Positions 20,381 through 23,107 of a stretch of 23,107 nucleotides of DNA are shown here, piece after piece. The position numbers and the translations under genes were made by a program. The notes beneath the pieces were generated by a model. The model was not told the DNA's origin and made no database searches. It saw only the letters and a list, made by a program, of their open reading frames with translations. Positions within the stretch are counted from its first letter, which is position 1; each line of letters starts with the position of its first letter. Source of the DNA: Candidatus Latescibacterota bacterium (GTDB taxonomy: Bacteria; JAAXHH01); NCBI GenBank assembly GCA_022821935.1, contig JAJECR010000131.1, forward strand, positions 1 to 23,107, read 5' to 3'.

Positions 20381-22294
20381 TTACGGCCTGGGCAGCAGGT
20401 AGCCTCTTTCTTTCAACACCTCGACGATCCGTGAAACGGACCGATCGACCGGGTCGGTCTCCGATGATACGGCCACCGCCGGATCGCGGGGTTTTTCGTA
20501 GGGGTAGTCCACCCCGGCGAGGTTGCGCAGCGCGCCCCGGTCCGACTTCTCGTAACATCCCGTGGTATCGTGCTTCCGGCACCAGGCCAGCGACGCGTCG
20601 ACGAAGACCTCCACGTACCGGCCGGTTCCGATCCGTTCGGCAACCTGGCGGCGGCCTTCCTCGCTCGGCGAGATGAACGAGGCGATGACGATGATTCCCG
20701 CGTCGTTCATCACGGCCGCGCATTCGGCCACGCGCCTGAGGTTCTCCGCCTGGTCCGCCGCCGAAAAGCCGAGGTCGCGGCTGAGCCCGCTGCGGACGAC
20801 CGAACTGTCCAGCACCACCACCGAGTATCCCTCCTCATATAAGGCATGCTCCAGGGCATAGGTGACGGACGATTTCCCCGAGCCCACCAGGCCGGTGATC
20901 CAGATCGTGCAGGGCTTCTGTCCATACCGCGCAACGCGCCGGTCCGGCCGCACCAGGCTGGACCGCTTCGACGTCGAGGCCCTCGGTTCGGAATCTGCGT
21001 CCACGTCCATGGGTACGCGGTCCTCCGGCAGGCGGTCGATGATCATGCCCGCGGCCGCGGTATTGTTGGTCAGGTAATCCACCAGGATGAAACTCCCGGT
21101 CAGCCGGTTGCTTTGGTACGCGTCGTGAAAGAGGGGGCGGTTCGAAGTCAGGGCCACCCGGCCGATTTCGTTGAGCGCGAGCCGGGACACGTCGACTTTG
21201 TGCAGGGTGTCGACGTCGATCCGGTAGTCCACGTGGTCGATGCTTACCCGGGCAGTCTGCGTGGTCTGCTTGATCAGGTAGTGACGGGCCGGATCCATGG
21301 GCGTCTCGTCCATCCAGACCATCATGGCCTCGAACCGCCGCTCCACGTGGGGCAGGTTCCTCGGATGAACGATCATGTCGCCCCGGCTCACATCCACCTC
21401 ATCCTCGAGCCGCAGCGAAACGGACATGGGCGGATAGGCCTCGTCCAGGTCGCCGTCATAGCTTGAGACGGACGTCACCCGGGTCCGGTTCTGCCCCGGC
21501 AGGATCAGCACTTCGTCCCCGGGCCGGACCACGCCGGACAGTATCGTGCCCGCGTAGTACCGCGCGTCCTGGTCCGGGCGGATGACGTACTGCACGGGAA
21601 AGCGCAGGTCCACCAGGTTGCGATCGGTCAGGAACTGTACGTCCTCCAGGATATCCAGCACGGTCTGGCCGTGATACCAGGGCATTCGGCCGCTCTTCTC
21701 CACCACGTTGTCGCCCAGCAGGGCGCTGACGGGAACGATACGGATGTCGCTCACGTTCAGCTTGGCGGCGTAGTCCAGAAACTCGCGGCGGATGTCTTCG
21801 AAGATCCGCTCGCTGAAATCCACCATGTCCATCTTGTTCACGGCCACCACGAGATGCTGGATGCCGAGGAGGGACGTGATGAAGGCGTGGCGGCGGGTCT
21901 GGGTCAGCACGCCGTTGCGCGCGTCGACCAGCACGATCGCCAGGTTGGCGCTGGACGCGCCCGTCGCCATGTTCCGGGTGTACTGTTCGTGGCCCGGCGT
22001 GTCGGCGATGATGAATTTACGCCTGGGCGTCGAGAAATACCGGTAGGCCACGTCGATGGTGATGCCCTGCTCCCTTTCGGCCTTGAGGCCGTCCAGCAAC
22101 AGGGCCAGGTCGGGCGCTTCATCCTTGTGCGCCAGCTGCTTAAGCGAAGCGAGGTGGTCCTCGTAGATGTTCTTGGAGTCTGCCAGCAGCCGGCCGATGA
22201 GCGTGGACTTGCCGTCGTCCACGCTGCCCGCCGTGCTGAAGCGCAGCAGTTCCTTTTCTTCGTTCCGGGTCAGAAAGGTCTGGATGTCGGTCAT
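20381..22294 (-). CDS. cysNC: CysNC: sulfate adenylyltransferase large subunit fused to APS kinase
   Basis: This 637-residue cytoplasmic enzyme activates sulfate: the CysN part, with CysD, makes APS from ATP and sulfate driven by GTP, and the CysC part phosphorylates APS to PAPS. The GTPase part has G1 GSVDDGKST (23-31), GITIDVAY, DTPGH (98-102) and NKMD (153-156), followed by beta-barrel domains. After a Ser/Arg-rich linker (about 440-455), the APS-kinase P-loop is GLVGSGKSS (468-476). The normal DGDxxR motif reads D496-S-S-V-V-R501, so the second Asp is Ser498. FISP, VDYPYEKP and a C-terminal helix remain. The gap to cysD is 57 bp and no clear Shine-Dalgarno precedes the ATG at 22292-22294. 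It converges on feoB. APS-kinase activity is uncertain. Confidence 0.94.
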   Translation of the reverse strand: MTDIQTFLTRNEEKELLRFSTAGSVDDGKSTLIGRLLADSKNIYEDHLASLKQLAHKDEAPDLALLLDGLKAEREQGITIDVAYRYFSTPRRKFIIADTPGHEQYTRNMATGASSANLAIVLVDARNGVLTQTRRHAFITSLLGIQHLVVAVNKMDMVDFSERIFEDIRREFLDYAAKLNVSDIRIVPVSALLGDNVVEKSGRMPWYHGQTVLDILEDVQFLTDRNLVDLRFPVQYVIRPDQDARYYAGTILSGVVRPGDEVLILPGQNRTRVTSVSSYDGDLDEAYPPMSVSLRLEDEVDVSRGDMIVHPRNLPHVERRFEAMMVWMDETPMDPARHYLIKQTTQTARVSIDHVDYRIDVDTLHKVDVSRLALNEIGRVALTSNRPLFHDAYQSNRLTGSFILVDYLTNNTAAAGMIIDRLPEDRVPMDVDADSEPRASTSKRSSLVRPDRRVARYGQKPCTIWITGLVGSGKSSVTYALEHALYEEGYSVVVLDSSVVRSGLSRDLGFSAADQAENLRRVAECAAVMNDAGIIVIASFISPSEEGRRQVAERIGTGRYVEVFVDASLAWCRKHDTTGCYEKSDRGALRNLAGVDYPYEKPRDPAVAVSSETDPVDRSVSRIVEVLKERGYLLPRP

Positions 22295-22351
22295 TTTGAG
22301 ATACGCTGGAGGTCGAATGGCCGAAACACCGCTTCGGCGACCGAATCGACG

Positions 22352-23107
22352 TTAGAAATAGCCTTCCCGCTTCTTGATTTCCATCGATCCTTCCTGGTCG
22401 TGGTCGATGATGCGGGTGGACCGCTCGGAGATGCGTTCCACCATCATTTCCTCGATGATTTCTTCGACGGAAGTCGCCGAGGACCGCACGGCGCCGGTGC
22501 AGGGCGAACAGCCCAGCGTACGGAAACGGCAGACCATCGAACGGGGCGTTTCGCCGGGCAGGATGCGGGCCTGCCCCTCCACCGGGATCAGCTGCTCCCC
22601 GCGGACCACGACCGGGCGCTCCCGTGCGAAGTACAGGGGCACGACCGGGATGTTCTCCCGGTGTATGTACATCCAGATGTCCAGTTCGGTCCAGTTCGAG
22701 AGGGGAAAAACCCGGATGGACTCCTCCTGGCCGACGCGGCAGTTGTACAGGTTCCACAGTTCGGGCCGCTGGTTCTTCGGATCCCACTGCCCGTACTTGT
22801 CCCGGAAGGAAAAGAACCGTTCCTTGGCCCGCGACTTCTCCTCCTCGCGGCGGGCGCCGCCCAGCGCGGCGTCGAAACGCCCCGACCTGAGTCCATCGAG
22901 CAGGGCCTGGGTCTTCAACAGGCCGCAACAGCGCTGCGTGCCCAGGTCGTAAGGGTTGGCGCCGTCCGTGATGGCGTCCTCGTTGCGGTAGACGATCAGG
23001 TCCGCGTCGTATTCCTCGGCCATGCGGGCTCGAAAGTCGTACATCTCCTCGAACTTGTACCCTGTGTCAACGTGCATGAGCGGGAAGGGCAGTTTCTGCG
23101 GATAGAA
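22352..23107 (-). CDS. cysD: CysD: sulfate adenylyltransferase small subunit (partial, N-terminus beyond right edge)
   Basis: The frame stays open to the right edge, giving 251 residues of a protein usually about 300 long, so roughly the first 50 are outside the window. An internal Met (23077) is not the start, because the residues before it (FYPQKLPFPL) are the conserved lead-in to LMHVDTGYKF. PP-loop ATP pyrophosphatase family features include GARREEEKSRAKERFFSFRD, QRPELWNLYN, FPLSNWTELDIWMYIHREN, and the C-terminal RFRTLGCSPCTGAV and KKREGYF. It pairs with the CysN part of the next gene to form ATP sulfurylase. Both genes are on the minus strand and probably cotranscribed. Confidence 0.95.
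   Translation of the reverse strand, partial: FYPQKLPFPLMHVDTGYKFEEMYDFRARMAEEYDADLIVYRNEDAITDGANPYDLGTQRCCGLLKTQALLDGLRSGRFDAALGGARREEEKSRAKERFFSFRDKYGQWDPKNQRPELWNLYNCRVGQEESIRVFPLSNWTELDIWMYIHRENIPVVPLYFARERPVVVRGEQLIPVEGQARILPGETPRSMVCRFRTLGCSPCTGAVRSSATSVEEIIEEMMVERISERSTRIIDHDQEGSMEIKKREGYF

Overview
This is a GC-rich window from a bacterium with an outer membrane, shown by the TonB-dependent receptor. The gene types (a carboxypeptidase-regulatory-domain TonB receptor paired with a 'WGG..ILG' surface protein, a DtxR-FeoA fusion, a split FeoB and a PolX) suggest the FCB side of the tree, such as a Gemmatimonadota- or Latescibacterota-like lineage. That placement is inference, because no rRNA or other marker gene is present. 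No mobile element, tRNA or CRISPR array was found.

Left part (1-12930) looks like a phosphate-response island. On the minus strand lie a secreted protein built of 451-residue tandem repeats (cut by the left edge), a TonB-dependent receptor directly upstream of it, and a small DinB-like protein. Two promoters here, one for the receptor operon and one for the DinB-like gene, have the architecture of PhoB-activated promoters: 7-bp half-sites resembling CTGTCAT at an exact 11-bp period, then exactly 10 bp, then a -10 box, with no usable -35. Polyphosphate kinase (ppk) runs divergently from the DinB-like gene, with a consensus-like sigma-70 promoter. Two paralogous small membrane proteins follow, then phoR and phoB-type genes for a sensor kinase and response regulator. 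The regulator that would read these boxes is therefore probably encoded a few kb away.

Middle part (12929-15941, minus strand) carries DNA repair genes: endonuclease III, a PolX whose polymerase active site looks degraded while its PHP nuclease site is intact, and a degenerate stand-alone receiver-domain protein.

Right part: from 16106 rightwards is an iron operon of four genes, each joined to the next by an ATGA overlap. It encodes a DtxR/MntR-type regulator, a second DtxR-FeoA fusion with an N-terminal membrane anchor, the G-domain half of FeoB and the membrane half of FeoB. A palindromic operator overlaps the -10 and start site of its strong promoter. Convergent to it, on the minus strand, are sulfate-activation genes: CysNC (ATP sulfurylase large subunit fused to an APS kinase with an altered motif) and CysD (cut by the right edge).

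Best leads: the two PhoB-type box arrays with the unassigned genes they appear to drive, the tandemly duplicated surface protein, the membrane-anchored iron regulator inside a split-feoB operon, and the noncanonical PolX.
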